Shown here one piece after another: positions 7,854-18,000 of a stretch of 64,000 nt of DNA. Source of the stretch: Bacteroidales bacterium (GTDB taxonomy: Bacteria > Bacteroidota > Bacteroidia > Bacteroidales > UBA932). Every line of letters begins with the position of its first letter. The stretch's first letter is position 1. The notes beneath the pieces were generated by a model, which was not told where the DNA came from, did no database searches, and saw only the letters and a program-made list of their open reading frames with translations. The stretch covers positions 145,919-209,918 of the forward strand of contig JAFRXI010000071.1 in NCBI GenBank assembly GCA_017437755.1, in the 5' to 3' direction. Both the position numbers and the translations under genes were made by a program.

Positions 7854-9902
7854 CTACTTTAGGGTGGGAGTGTCACCGCTGAAGTCCCAGACAGATGAGT
7901 TCCAGCCGAGGGTGGTGGAGGCAAGGGTGGAGAGCTTGGTACCACTTGCCACGTGCTTGCCGTGGTAGGCCCAGCGGCCGTAGTCGCCGGAAATGGACGT
8001 CTCGGTTGCAGGAGCCGCATTGGCTTCAACCAGGTCGGTTCCGATCCGCACGAGCGGGGCTGTTGTCCCGTTGACATTGGGATGGTCGTAGTTTGCGCTG
8101 GGAACCCAGTAGGCAGTGAGTTGCATGTCAGGGTTGCGGTAATTGTCCGTCAGGACGCAGTTGGGATGGGTGACGCCCACCACGGCGCCTGAGCTGTAAT
8201 TGCCCAGGCCGATCTTGGTGGACGGAGGGGCAACCTTTTTGTTCCAGGCAGCGCTTTTGAGGATACTCCCGTTTTTGGTCTGCAGGGTCCCGACGAGGCC
8301 GCCCAGTCCGGCATTTCCCTTGGTGGCGCTGACTTCTCCGGCTGAATAGCAGCGCTCAACCGTGATACTGCCCAAGACGCTCCCCACCAGGCCGCCGATA
8401 AACTGATAACCATGGATCGTACAGGTGGAATAGGAGTCCGTGATGGTGGCACCGCCGGTGTTGATGCCGCCCACCAGTCCGCCCACGTGACGGCCGCTGC
8501 CGGCAGCGGTTGTGACCGTACCGGAGCTGCAGCAGCGCTGGATGGTAACGTTGGGAACATTGATGTAGGCGATAAGTCCGCCGGCATAATGCCCATAACC
8601 ATTTACGGTAATATCTGTTGCAGAGCAGCCGGTCAGCGTCAATGCGGAACAATCCACATCTACTCTTCCTATCAATCCTCCGAACGCGGCGCCGGCTGAC
8701 GTTGAAACGGTGCTGTTCCGGACGGAAACGCCGGTGATCTCAGCCGTGCCCTTGTCTATTGTCCGGCAAAGGACCCCGAAGTAATTCTTTGTGGACGAGA
8801 TTTCCGCATCAGTAATGGTCAGGTCGGACACCTTCCCGTTGAAGAAGGAGAACAACGGTGCTTTCAGTCCGCTGACGGTCTTTCCGTCGCCGTTGAGATA
8901 GACGATCTTGTCGTCATTGCCATCGAGGCTGGTCCATGAGAATCCCGCAAGGTCGATGTCCCTCACAAGTTTGAAGGATTTTTCCGAGTCGGCGTCTTTG
9001 ATTGCCTGGAGCTGGTACTTGTCCGCAATCAGGTAGGGATGAGCGGCCGATCCGTCGTCGGACGCAGAACCGGCATGGGTGGCGGTATTCGTGCAGTCGA
9101 GCGAAATCAGGCTGAGTTTCCCTTCCTTCAGGGAAATGGCCGAAGGTACCTTGTAATAGCGGGTGTAGACGCTGTGGGCCTCATCGGTCGTAGCGAAACT
9201 GACCAGGAGCGTGGTGCCGGCAGGGATGGCGGTCTCTCCGGCAGGAAGAGTGGCGAAGATGTCCAGGATACCGTCGCTGCCGCCGTCGCCCGGGGTGCCG
9301 AGCGTGACGTTCAGGTTCCTGGCTCCGGCGAAGATGGATTCCGAGGCTTCAAGGCTGACCCCGCTGACCACGGCTGCAACACCTTCCGGAAGCGTCGCGC
9401 TCAGGTGGAGGGCGCCGGAGGAGACGAGACTTCCGCCTTTGGACGCCGCCCAGTCGGAGGTGAAGGAAACTTCATCATAGGAATCCACACCCACGAGGCT
9501 GAGCGAATAGCCCAGGTGGTCGGTATTCTTGTCGGCGCTCTGAATCTGGGCGGCAAAGCCGGAGGGCAGATTGCTGTAGAGAATGTCGTAGGAGGAGGCG
9601 CTGAGTGCCTTGCCCTGGAAGACGGCCTCCTTGCCTCCTTCACCGGAAACGAGGGTAAACTCCTCGGAAGCGGCGGAGTTGGCGTGGTCGGAGATGGTAA
9701 TCTTGTCGCCCGAGGCCCAGGTCAGGGCCAGGACGGATCCATCATAGGCGCCGTTAACTTTTGTCATTTCAGGGATGCTGACCTGGATGGTCACGATTCT
9801 GTCCGAAGCCGCCGGTGTGTCATTCTGCGCCGCTTCCTTGCTGCAGGAGAGGGAGAACAGGGTAATAGACAGGGCGAAAAGGATGAGATGATGTGTTCTC
9901 AT
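7854..9902 (-). CDS. GLUG-repeat surface lipoprotein
   Basis: This is a 682-aa exported protein. The signal peptide MRTHHLILFALSITLFSLSCS ends in lipobox LSC. Residues 35-270 are beta-rich with no family I recognise, possibly fimbrillin-like (an ITISDHANSAASEEFTL segment). From about residue 285 (GSAAHPYLIADKYQLQAIKD) comes a parallel beta-helix of GLUG motifs: GGLIGRV, GGLIAYI, GGLVGGI, GGLVGSV and GGLVGTL at roughly 35-50 residue intervals. It ends GWNSSVWDFSGDTPTLK, nearly the same as the end of the 617-aa GLUG protein at 11304. GLUG proteins are usually surface adhesins or glycan-binding proteins; the specific ligand is unknown. Confidence 0.82.
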   Translation of the reverse strand: MRTHHLILFALSITLFSLSCSKEAAQNDTPAASDRIVTIQVSIPEMTKVNGAYDGSVLALTWASGDKITISDHANSAASEEFTLVSGEGGKEAVFQGKALSASSYDILYSNLPSGFAAQIQSADKNTDHLGYSLSLVGVDSYDEVSFTSDWAASKGGSLVSSGALHLSATLPEGVAAVVSGVSLEASESIFAGARNLNVTLGTPGDGGSDGILDIFATLPAGETAIPAGTTLLVSFATTDEAHSVYTRYYKVPSAISLKEGKLSLISLDCTNTATHAGSASDDGSAAHPYLIADKYQLQAIKDADSEKSFKLVRDIDLAGFSWTSLDGNDDKIVYLNGDGKTVSGLKAPLFSFFNGKVSDLTITDAEISSTKNYFGVLCRTIDKGTAEITGVSVRNSTVSTSAGAAFGGLIGRVDVDCSALTLTGCSATDITVNGYGHYAGGLIAYINVPNVTIQRCCSSGTVTTAAGSGRHVGGLVGGINTGGATITDSYSTCTIHGYQFIGGLVGSVLGSITVERCYSAGEVSATKGNAGLGGLVGTLQTKNGSILKSAAWNKKVAPPSTKIGLGNYSSGAVVGVTHPNCVLTDNYRNPDMQLTAYWVPSANYDHPNVNGTTAPLVRIGTDLVEANAAPATETSISGDYGRWAYHGKHVASGTKLSTLASTTLGWNSSVWDFSGDTPTLK

Positions 9903-9930
9903 AATACAAAAAGCATTTAGAATCAGTGTA

Positions 9931-10077
9931 TTAGTCCGAAATGACGGTTTCTTCCTCGAAATCTTCGAGGCCTATGGTTTTGGATGATGCCATCATGGAC
10001 AGGTCATGGACGAGCCGTACTGTCCTCAGGAGAGGAGGCAGATACGTTTTTTGGGTAAGTAAGGTTTTTTCAGACAT
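9931..10077 (-). CDS. Short conserved-type peptide (48 aa) in lipoprotein operon
   Basis: An ATG at 10077 opens a 48-codon frame ending TAA at 9931. It fits exactly between the stop of the phosphodiester-glycosidase lipoprotein (12 bp away) and the start of the GLUG lipoprotein (28 bp away), on the same strand. The product begins MSEKTLLTQKTYLPPLL and ends acidic, DFEEETVISD. The pattern (charged start, Y-x-P-P, hydrophobic middle, acidic tail) resembles the small Tyr-Pro peptides often seen beside Bacteroidales surface-protein operons. This is pattern memory, not a search result. No signal peptide; function unknown. Confidence 0.55.
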   Translation of the reverse strand: MSEKTLLTQKTYLPPLLRTVRLVHDLSMMASSKTIGLEDFEEETVISD

Positions 10078-10089
10078 ATGAAGATGGTT

Positions 10090-11295
10090 TTATTGTGTTT
10101 TGCCTTTCAAGTCGCTCTTGATGTATACGGCATTGCCGGTTGCGCGGAGGCTCGCCTGCGGATGGTCCCAGTCATTGTTATCACAGGGATGGTTGACGAT
10201 TCCCCCGTCGCCCTCGCCGTATACATACATGGCCGTTCCGCCGCCGCCGTCGAAATTCATCGCCTTGTAGCAGCCCAGGCCCATCATCAGCTTTCCAAGC
10301 ATCGGGGTCGACATGCCGATGGCACGCTTTTCAGTATTGGTGCTGGTCCAGCGGCCGTCCACGGCTACCTGAATGACGGTTTTCCGGTCCTTGGAAAAGC
10401 CGATGGCGGTACGGGGATGGGTCGTTATCAAAAAGGCCTCATTGTTCCAGGCGGGATAATCCTGGACTTTGCCTTCCCAGACAAGCAGCGGTCCCGCACA
10501 GCCTACATTCTTGCTGGTGAGCCGCTTGGCCCCGTAGTTGTCTTCCACCTTGACGATATCCGGTACGCCGTCGTCGATTGTGATTGCACAGTTGACTATC
10601 CAGGGATCCTGCTGATTGGCCGCACGCTTGTCCACACCGTCCACCCGGACGAAATGGCAGCAGGCCATGGGCCCGTTGGTTCCGGCGACGGCATCGAGGT
10701 AGAGACATTTCTGGTCCAGGTTCTTCAGGCCCTCGGTGGAATAGTTGTAGTAGATGCCCAGGCTGTTGTGTTCGTTGAGGGTGGTCCGTACGATATTGAT
10801 ATTTCGCACCTGCCCCTCCCATTTGCCATGGAAAGAGGTCCATTCAACTCCCGGTACGATCTGTTTGGTGACGGCACCCGGAAGCTGGAGGGTCGGAGTG
10901 TCGCTCCATGGATCCTCCGGATCTTCGGGAGCGGTGATGAATTCAAGGGTGACAAAGTTCGATTCCTTCCCCCTCACGGACACCCGGATCCTGAGCGTGA
11001 GGACATCCAGGGACGGGGCCGTGAAGACGAGGTGGTCTTCGGAGGACTCGCTCACAGGAAGGGACACCGCGTCCAGTCCCACTCCGTACAGCACCTTATT
11101 CTCTGCGGGGACGGGGCTGAAATTCAGTCCGTTCAGGGTCACGGGTTTTCCGGCTACTGCCTTGCCTCCATACTCGGTGGAAATGCTGGTAATGTAGGGC
11201 TCCGGCGTTTTGTCGTCAGTGCCCTGACCGCCTTTGCCGCTGCAGGACAGCACGGCAACGGCGGATATCAGGATGACGGATAATTTACGGATCAT
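10090..11295 (-). CDS. IPT/TIG plus phosphodiester glycosidase-like lipoprotein
   Basis: This is a 401-aa lipoprotein with signal MIRKLSVILISAVAVLSC. Residues 33-120 form an IPT/TIG Ig-like domain (ITSISTEYGGKAVAGKPVTLNGLNF). The rest resembles the NAGPA/phosphodiester glycosidase domain (PF09992): RTAIGFSKDRKTVIQVAVDG and MMGLGCYKAMNFDGGGGTAMYV match that family's conserved RTAIG and N-D-GGG core. Enzymes of this fold uncover sugars capped through a phosphodiester (for example GlcNAc-1-P-6-sugar). In a SusCD-type locus this suggests removal of phospho-linked groups at the cell surface. It sits in the minus-strand lipoprotein run after the DUF1735/GLUG gene (8-bp gap). Confidence 0.8.
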   Translation of the reverse strand: MIRKLSVILISAVAVLSCSGKGGQGTDDKTPEPYITSISTEYGGKAVAGKPVTLNGLNFSPVPAENKVLYGVGLDAVSLPVSESSEDHLVFTAPSLDVLTLRIRVSVRGKESNFVTLEFITAPEDPEDPWSDTPTLQLPGAVTKQIVPGVEWTSFHGKWEGQVRNINIVRTTLNEHNSLGIYYNYSTEGLKNLDQKCLYLDAVAGTNGPMACCHFVRVDGVDKRAANQQDPWIVNCAITIDDGVPDIVKVEDNYGAKRLTSKNVGCAGPLLVWEGKVQDYPAWNNEAFLITTHPRTAIGFSKDRKTVIQVAVDGRWTSTNTEKRAIGMSTPMLGKLMMGLGCYKAMNFDGGGGTAMYVYGEGDGGIVNHPCDNNDWDHPQASLRATGNAVYIKSDLKGKTQ

Positions 11296-11303
11296 CTGGG
11301 TGA

Positions 11304-13157
11304 TTATTTCAGGGTCGGATAATCCTTGGAGAGATCCCAGATATCGGAGCTCCAGCCCAGAGCCCTTGCCTGAGAGGAGACGGTCCCTTCAGTGCCGAAG
11401 TAATTGCCGCTGAGCGGGACGAGATCCAGAGGGTAGCAGAACGGCAGTTCGGAGACATCCCAGGCGATGAAGCCCGTGCAGGTCACGCTGCTGCCGGCGT
11501 CGCCGCCAAGCACGGTTCCGGAGACATCCTGACGGGAGAGTCCCGTAAGGTTGCAGGTTGTGTAACCGTTCTGGATGACGAGTTTTCCGACGTTCCTGCC
11601 CACAAAACCGCTGCTCCAGCGGAAACCGACGAGTTTGCCGGTCGCGTAGCTGTTGGAAACATTGGCGGAGACGGCAGCCAGTTCCACCACGCCTATCAGT
11701 CCGCCCTCTCCGGATTTACGGGCATCCGAAGTATTGGGGAGGGTCAGGTTCCCGCTGGCATAGCACCGGCTGATATCCGCCGTGGTGGGGATATACTGGC
11801 CGTTGGCGTCCTTTATGGTGGAAAGGACGGCGACAAGGCCTCCGATATAGTGTCCCAGTCCCTCGACATCACCAGTTGCATAGCACTTTTCAATGCTTCC
11901 GCCATGGAATTCGCCCACGAGGCCGCCGGCCCTGGAATAAGTGCTCATGTTGTTGGTAACCTTGACGCCAGCGTGGCAGTTCCTGATTGTCGCATGCTCC
12001 GCATAGGCCACCATGCCGCCTTCGTAATACCCGTCTGAGGTAACGCTGCCGGAAACGGAACAGTTGAGGAGAGAGCCGTTCTCCATGCGGCCGATCATGC
12101 CGCCCGCCTGCTGCTCTCCGCTGGTGACCGTACAGTCAGTTATCTCTACATCTTCGACGATACCATCCATGAACCAGGCTGCCAGGATACCGGTCCTCTT
12201 GTAATCGTTGTTCAGTTTGGAATTCCTGATCTTGACGTTCTTTATCACCACCTCATCGGAATTGGCCGCGGGACCGGCATTGCCCACTAGGACGGCGCCG
12301 ACATTGCCCATGGTGCAATTCACCTCAGCGTTTTCAATCACGAGGTTCTTTATGCTGCCCCTCAGGAAGGCGAACAACGCGCCGCCGGCCTTGAAGTTGC
12401 GGATGGCATGGTTATCTCCGTCGAGGACCATCTTGCGCTTTTCAGCAGCTGCGATTTCCTCATCAGTGGAAGCGTAGTTGATGGGAGTCCAGGGATTTTC
12501 TTCGGTGAAGGTCATACCGGAGAAGTCGATATCCTCCGACAGCTGGAAAAAGGTGGTGGCATCATCCTTCAGCAGGTTCTGGATCTTGAGGAAGGACGCA
12601 GCATCGCTGATAAGATAGGGGTCGGCCTGCGTTCCGCTTCCTTCCTGCTCGGCAGGAAGCATCTTGAAGATGATGTAGGCCGCCTTGTCCTCCGGCGCGG
12701 TATAATTGGTGCCGCCCTGGACGGACTCGACGATCACCGGGAGCAGGTAGGTCTCTTTCCTGTCACAGCCTTCCCCCTTGAGCCTCAGCTCACAGGGTGA
12801 GGATTTGGCGCTGTAACGGGGAAGGATGACCGATGTTGAAATGAACGCGTAGGCTTCAGAAGGAAGGGTCTTGTAGGAAGTCCCATTCTTGCTGTTATAG
12901 GATGCGACCAGGGCCGGATTGGCGGCCAGGGTTATGGTGTAAGCCTCGGACGAAGCCGGTGTGGGGACCACCTCCAGGCTGATGGCCTGGGACTGGTGAT
13001 GGACAACCTCATATATGGGTTGGGCATCCACGACCTGGACAGCGAGCTCGGCGGCATTTTCCTTTTTTCCACCTCCTTCCGTGTTGTTTTCCTTATTGCA
13101 CGAGAAGGTCAGAAGGCAGGAAACAAGAATCAAGACGCATGTAAGAATTCTTTTCAT
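11304..13157 (-). CDS. DUF1735-GLUG surface lipoprotein
   Basis: This is a 617-aa lipoprotein (MKRILTCVLILVSCLLTFSC, lipobox TFSC). Residues about 40-150 look like a DUF1735 domain, with ANPALVASYNSKNGTSYKTLP and a following segment of sheet-forming residues. This domain is common in surface glycan-binding proteins next to SusD. From about residue 190 (GSGTQADPYLISDAASFLKI) a GLUG beta-helix follows, with GGMIGRM, GGMVAYA, GGLVGEF, GGLVAVL and GGLIGVV. It ends LGWSSDIWDLSKDYPTLK. It lies 31 bp downstream of susD and is probably a substrate-binding accessory of the SusCD complex. Confidence 0.85.
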   Translation of the reverse strand: MKRILTCVLILVSCLLTFSCNKENNTEGGGKKENAAELAVQVVDAQPIYEVVHHQSQAISLEVVPTPASSEAYTITLAANPALVASYNSKNGTSYKTLPSEAYAFISTSVILPRYSAKSSPCELRLKGEGCDRKETYLLPVIVESVQGGTNYTAPEDKAAYIIFKMLPAEQEGSGTQADPYLISDAASFLKIQNLLKDDATTFFQLSEDIDFSGMTFTEENPWTPINYASTDEEIAAAEKRKMVLDGDNHAIRNFKAGGALFAFLRGSIKNLVIENAEVNCTMGNVGAVLVGNAGPAANSDEVVIKNVKIRNSKLNNDYKRTGILAAWFMDGIVEDVEITDCTVTSGEQQAGGMIGRMENGSLLNCSVSGSVTSDGYYEGGMVAYAEHATIRNCHAGVKVTNNMSTYSRAGGLVGEFHGGSIEKCYATGDVEGLGHYIGGLVAVLSTIKDANGQYIPTTADISRCYASGNLTLPNTSDARKSGEGGLIGVVELAAVSANVSNSYATGKLVGFRWSSGFVGRNVGKLVIQNGYTTCNLTGLSRQDVSGTVLGGDAGSSVTCTGFIAWDVSELPFCYPLDLVPLSGNYFGTEGTVSSQARALGWSSDIWDLSKDYPTLK

Positions 13158-13188
13158 AATTTATCGTTTTTATGTGTTATCCAGTTAA

Positions 13189-14997
13189 TCAAAAGCTGAG
13201 GCCGTCGTTCCAGCCGGGGTTCTGGGTCAGGGCGCCGCCGGTGAGCGAACGCTGTTCCACCGGGATCGGATAGTAATAATCCTTACCGTCATCCCAGGTC
13301 CATCCAGGACGGGATTTCTGGTGGTTGTCCACACATCCGGAAGTTCCTTCCGAAAGGAGGATCTCGGAGCCTATCCTGTATTTGTTGACGGCGCTGCCCT
13401 GCGGGGCGGAACCACCTATGTAGAGGGTAACGTCGTATACGCCGTCTTCATCCAGGTCGTAATTGCCCTCTCCGGGGAAGTACATGCCCAGGAGAGGCTG
13501 CTCAAAGGCATGGCCTTCCGCCCATCGGATTATGTCGTCATAGCGGAAGCCCTCCTCCAGCAGTTCGATGGACCTTTCCCGGCGGATTTCCAGTATGACA
13601 CCCACGTTGGAGGTGTTTTTGGCCGCCACTTTGGGATAGCCTGTAGCCGGGGCAAGGAGGTACGGGTCGGGAGAGGCGTTGGCCGCCTCCATGTCCAAGT
13701 TGGGCATACCCACCCGGTCACGGAGAAGCTTGATGCTCCTGTCGATGTCCGCCTGGGTAATGGATCCGAGTTCGGCCTTGGCCTCCGCAAAATTCAGGTA
13801 CACTTCCGCCGCACGGAAGAGGATCAGGTCACAGTAGGACTCATTATAGGTATCGTCCTTGGTGCCCATGAAGTATTTGATGGGCGCGTATCCGGTCTCG
13901 CAGTGGTTCAGGTTGGGAGCTATCCTTGTAGTAGTGCCCAGACGGCAGTAGCCAGGGGTCCTGATGCTCTGTGCGAGACGGGGATCCCGGTCTTTGACTT
14001 CTTCGGTGAATACCATCGTCTGCCATCCTTCCCTGTCGGTAAAACGGCTGCCGTCGGCCATAAGATAGGATGCAATGATTTTCCGGGTGACGCCAAAGCG
14101 GCTCAGCGTGGCGCTGATATATTGGTTGTTGGCGGAATGGGTCACGTTATAATTCACATTGTAGTCCCTTGCGAGAATCACTTCCTTGTTGGTCCCTTCC
14201 GAGATATTGTACTTGGTGAAAAGGCCGATGTAATTCTTGTCAGGGGTCTCGCTGCCGTAGATTCCATAGCCGCTGGCCGCAATGAATTTATCCGCCGCAT
14301 CCGCAGCCTGTTCCAGGTAGTAGGAATACGGTTTGGCATCGGCAGGAAGTGTCCTGAGGGTAATGGTTCCGTCGTGGTACTTCCGGAAGGTGCCTTCATA
14401 CAGGCAGAAACGGGATTTGAAGGCCAGGGCCGTCCACTTTGTGATCCGGTAGTCGGAATGGACCGCAGGAAGATGGTCGATGGCGAAATCGATGTCTTCT
14501 ATCATCTTCTGCATCACATAGTCGCGGTTGTCCCGCGGCTTGGACAGGTCGTCACTATCTGAGCCCAGGGTATGGTCGTACCAGGGCACATCGCCGTACA
14601 TCTTGATTTTTTCAAAATAGAAGAAGGCGCGGAAGAAACGGGACAGGCCGATATACTGGTTGCGGAGCGTTTCGTCCTTGCAGTTGCCGGAATACTCCAG
14701 AAAGGTATTGATCCGCCTGAGATAGGTCCAGCTCCAGCCGGCGTCGCCGGAATTGATGGTGCGGGCGCCTTTCAGGGCGTCATCCAGGCTCCGGCCCACG
14801 ATGGCATCGCTCTGGCCGCCGCTCATGAAACCGCTCGGGAGCATGGGATAGAGCGCATCGGTATAGGACCGCATTTCCGTTTCCGTGGCAAAGAAGGTCT
14901 CCGGGGAGAGCGTGTCCTGGGGAAAACGGTCCAGCATTTCCTCGCAGGAGGATAAAGCGAGCATCGTGACCAGGACGGCAAAGATATATTTTTTCAT
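13189..14997 (-). CDS. susD-like: SusD/RagB-family glycan-binding lipoprotein
   Basis: This is a 602-aa outer-membrane lipoprotein (MKKYIFAVLVTMLALSSC, lipobox LSSC). Family signatures include the early FPQDTLSPETFF, TPR-like helices (FFRAFFYFEKIKMYGDVPWYDHTLGS), LYLNFAEAKAELG-type helix (EVYLNFAEAKAEL) and the C-terminal IRRERSIELLEEGFRYDDIIRWAEG. SusD lids the SusC channel and hands over oligosaccharides. I prefer the ATG at 14997; another ATG at 15009 overlaps the susC stop (TAATG), adding MTGT. Coupled to susC upstream. Confidence 0.95.
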   Translation of the reverse strand: MKKYIFAVLVTMLALSSCEEMLDRFPQDTLSPETFFATETEMRSYTDALYPMLPSGFMSGGQSDAIVGRSLDDALKGARTINSGDAGWSWTYLRRINTFLEYSGNCKDETLRNQYIGLSRFFRAFFYFEKIKMYGDVPWYDHTLGSDSDDLSKPRDNRDYVMQKMIEDIDFAIDHLPAVHSDYRITKWTALAFKSRFCLYEGTFRKYHDGTITLRTLPADAKPYSYYLEQAADAADKFIAASGYGIYGSETPDKNYIGLFTKYNISEGTNKEVILARDYNVNYNVTHSANNQYISATLSRFGVTRKIIASYLMADGSRFTDREGWQTMVFTEEVKDRDPRLAQSIRTPGYCRLGTTTRIAPNLNHCETGYAPIKYFMGTKDDTYNESYCDLILFRAAEVYLNFAEAKAELGSITQADIDRSIKLLRDRVGMPNLDMEAANASPDPYLLAPATGYPKVAAKNTSNVGVILEIRRERSIELLEEGFRYDDIIRWAEGHAFEQPLLGMYFPGEGNYDLDEDGVYDVTLYIGGSAPQGSAVNKYRIGSEILLSEGTSGCVDNHQKSRPGWTWDDGKDYYYPIPVEQRSLTGGALTQNPGWNDGLSF

Positions 14998-15008
14998 GGT
15001 GCCAGTCA

Positions 15009-18000
15009 TTAGAAGTTAAGGTCGATACCGAACATGAAGGTCTTCTGCCATGGATAGACAGGTGCCCTCTTGCCGATCTTGGAGGCCTGTTCCGGGTCGA
15101 TGTAGTCACAGTGGAGGCCCGGGGCCAGATAGGCAAGGTTCTCGCCGGAGAAATACACGCGCAGGGATTCAATCATCACCTTCTGCGTGAGTTTCTTAGG
15201 CAGGGTGTAGCCCACGGTAAGGTTCTTCAAGCGGCAGTAGCCGATGTTCTGGAGATAGCGGTCATTGACCGTCGTGAGGGCGCGGTTGACGCCCACGCCT
15301 GCTATATAGGCGCGGGGGCGCGGGAAGTAGGCGTCGGGGTTGTCCGGCGACCAGCACCGGTCCAGGAAGTCCTTCTGGATCCAGGAAGAGAACGGTCTGG
15401 CATAGGGGCCCCAGAAATAACGGGCATCGATGCTGGGATACCAGTCCTGCTTCCCCACGCCCTGGAGGAACATGGAAAAGTCCACGCCATACCAGTTGAA
15501 GCCCAGGGTAAGGCCATACTGGAAACGGGGCTGGTAGTTGCCGATGATCTTGCGGTCGCCCGGCTTGTCAACCGTATCTGCACCGGGGCCGATGATGTTG
15601 TCTCCGTCCAGGTCAAGGTATTTCAGGTCGCCGGCCTTCAGGCCCAGGTCACCGCCGTTCGAGGCGTAGATGATGGTGCAGATGGGAGACTGGTCCACCG
15701 GATAGTTTGCGGCTTCCTCGTCCGAGAGGAAGTAACCTCCGGTGATGTAGCCCCACATTTCACCGTAGCGCATCCCTTCATAATAGGTATCCAGGTTGCG
15801 GGTCGGATTGTCGAATTTGGTGATGTAGCCGATGAAATCGTTGAAGGTGGCTGTGACGTTGAAACCGAATTCGTCACCCAGCAGGGTGTAATGGTCCCGG
15901 TAACCCAGCGACAGCTCATATCCCATGGTCCTCAGGTCGGCATTGTTAGTCCGGGGTGCACTGGCTCCATAGACGGCGGGCAGCGCCTTTCCGGTGGTAA
16001 GCATGTTCCTGGTATCCCTGATGTAGGTTTCGCCGGTGAAGGTGATCCTGTTGCCGAGGAACGAGAGGTCGATGCCCAGGTTTTTCTGCGCCACGGTCTC
16101 CCAGGTCAGGTTGGAAGCGACCGGCGCGCCGAAGGTCGTGATACCGGACCTGTCCCCGCCGAAAAGATAACTCTGCGTACCGGGGTCTACGGAACGGATA
16201 TAGTCGTAGTAACCGACCTGCTGGTTGCCCAGGCTGCCGTAGGAGAAGCGCAGTTTGGCCTCATTCCACCAGCCCTTGAGCGGGGCGAAGAAAGGTTCTT
16301 CGGAGATTCTCCATCCCACGGAAGCGGAAGGGAAGAAACCGTACCTCTGTCCCCTGGGGAAACGGGAGGTCCCGTCGTAGCGGGCGCTCAGTTCCAGGAG
16401 GTACCTCCCCTTGTAGTCGTAGTTTATACGGCCGAAGAAACCGAGCAGGGCATATTCATTCTGACCTCCGGACGTGGTGGTGCGCTTGTTGCCGGCCTCG
16501 TCGGCGCTCACGAGGTTCTGGTCGTTGAGTTCCTCGCTCATCAGGTCGTAGCCCGTTGCCGACAGCTTCTTGTGGCGGTAGGATTCAAACTGGCCGCCGG
16601 CCATGACCTTGAGGTGGTGGGCATCCGCGAAGGTGTCGGAATAGGTCGCATACACGTTGGCCGAATGCAGGTCCACCGTCTGTGCCCCCTCGGAGAGCTT
16701 GTCTTCGTTGTCGTCGGTGGTGAGCGTAACGGTCTGCATGGGCATGGTGCCGGAAAAGGTTCCGTTGACCGAACGGTGCAGGCTGGAAGATGTGTTATAG
16801 GAATAGGTGTAGTTTGCTTTCACTTCCAGCTGCCTGACTGGCTTGACGGTCACCTCGGCCGTATTGGTCAGGTTGCTGGTACGGCTGCGGTTGACGAAGT
16901 TATCGTTGTTGAGGTTTCCCAGGATCGGCTGTCCGCCCGCGCCCGTATTGTTCTGGTAAAGCCAGGTGCCTTCAGGGGTCTGAGGGAGCAGGTAGGAGAA
17001 ATAGCCGGCCGTGCACTGGTAGAAAGTGGCGTCCTGGTCGGAGATGCCAGGATAGGAATAGGTGGCGGAATAGAAAGCCGTATTGTTGCTCACGTTCATC
17101 CAGGGCGTCACGTCAAAGGAGACGTGGGAACGGAGGTTGTACTTCCGGTACTTGTCCGGGTTGATGCGGAAGATTCCCTGCTCCTGGTCGTAATTGGCCG
17201 AGAGGAAATACTTTATGCTCTTGCTGCCGCCGCGGAAGGAGAGGTTGTGGTTCTGCGACGGCTTCCGGTCATTGAAGAAATAGTGCCACCAGTCGGTGTT
17301 CCCATAGTACTTGTAGCCCTTGGCCCGGTCGTAGACGATCCAGGGGCGCTCCGGGTTTTCAGTGACGTCGTTCCGGCGTTCCCAGAGCTCGTACATGTCG
17401 TTCTCGTCGTAGAGGATGTACTGCTGGCCGCTGAAGGCATTCATGAAGAGGTTGGGGATATACACCGAGTAATAGCCGCGGGTTTCCCACTCGGTGCTGG
17501 TAGTTGGGGCGGAAAAGCCCCAGCGTCCTCTGTAACTCACATGGGCGCGGCCTTCCTCTCCTCCTGATTTGGTCGTTACCAGGATGACTCCGAAGGCAGC
17601 CTTGGCGCCGTATACGGCAGCGGAAGAAGCATCCTTAAGGACTGATATGCTCTCCACGTCATTGGGGTTCACCCGGTCCAGGGTACCCACCACACCGTCC
17701 ACCAGCACCAGCGGCGTGCCGCCGGAGTTGATGGAGTTCCATCCGCGGATGTTCAGCGAGACGCCCACTCCAGGCCGGCCGGAAGGGGTCGTGATGGTCA
17801 TCCCCGGCACCGTACCCTGGAGGATACTTCCCAAGTTGGCGTTGGAACGGTTTCCGATTGTCTTGGAGGAGACGACGGAAACGGCACCGGTCAGATTCTC
17901 CTTTTTCTGGACGCCATAACCTACCACCACGGCATCTTCCAGGAACATCATCTCGTCTTCCAGCAAGACTTTGACGTAGCTGCGGCCGGAAACGGCCACT

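Noticed and set aside
10078-14562. Open frames of 401-413 aa antisense to the lipoprotein and SusD genes
   Set aside because: They lie opposite well-supported genes and read as low-complexity Gly/Val/Arg-rich shadow translations.
15111-17567. An 818-aa open frame on the plus strand inside susC
   Set aside because: It is antisense to a complete SusC with all family motifs; GC-rich codon bias leaves the opposite strand open. The translation has no recognisable domain.
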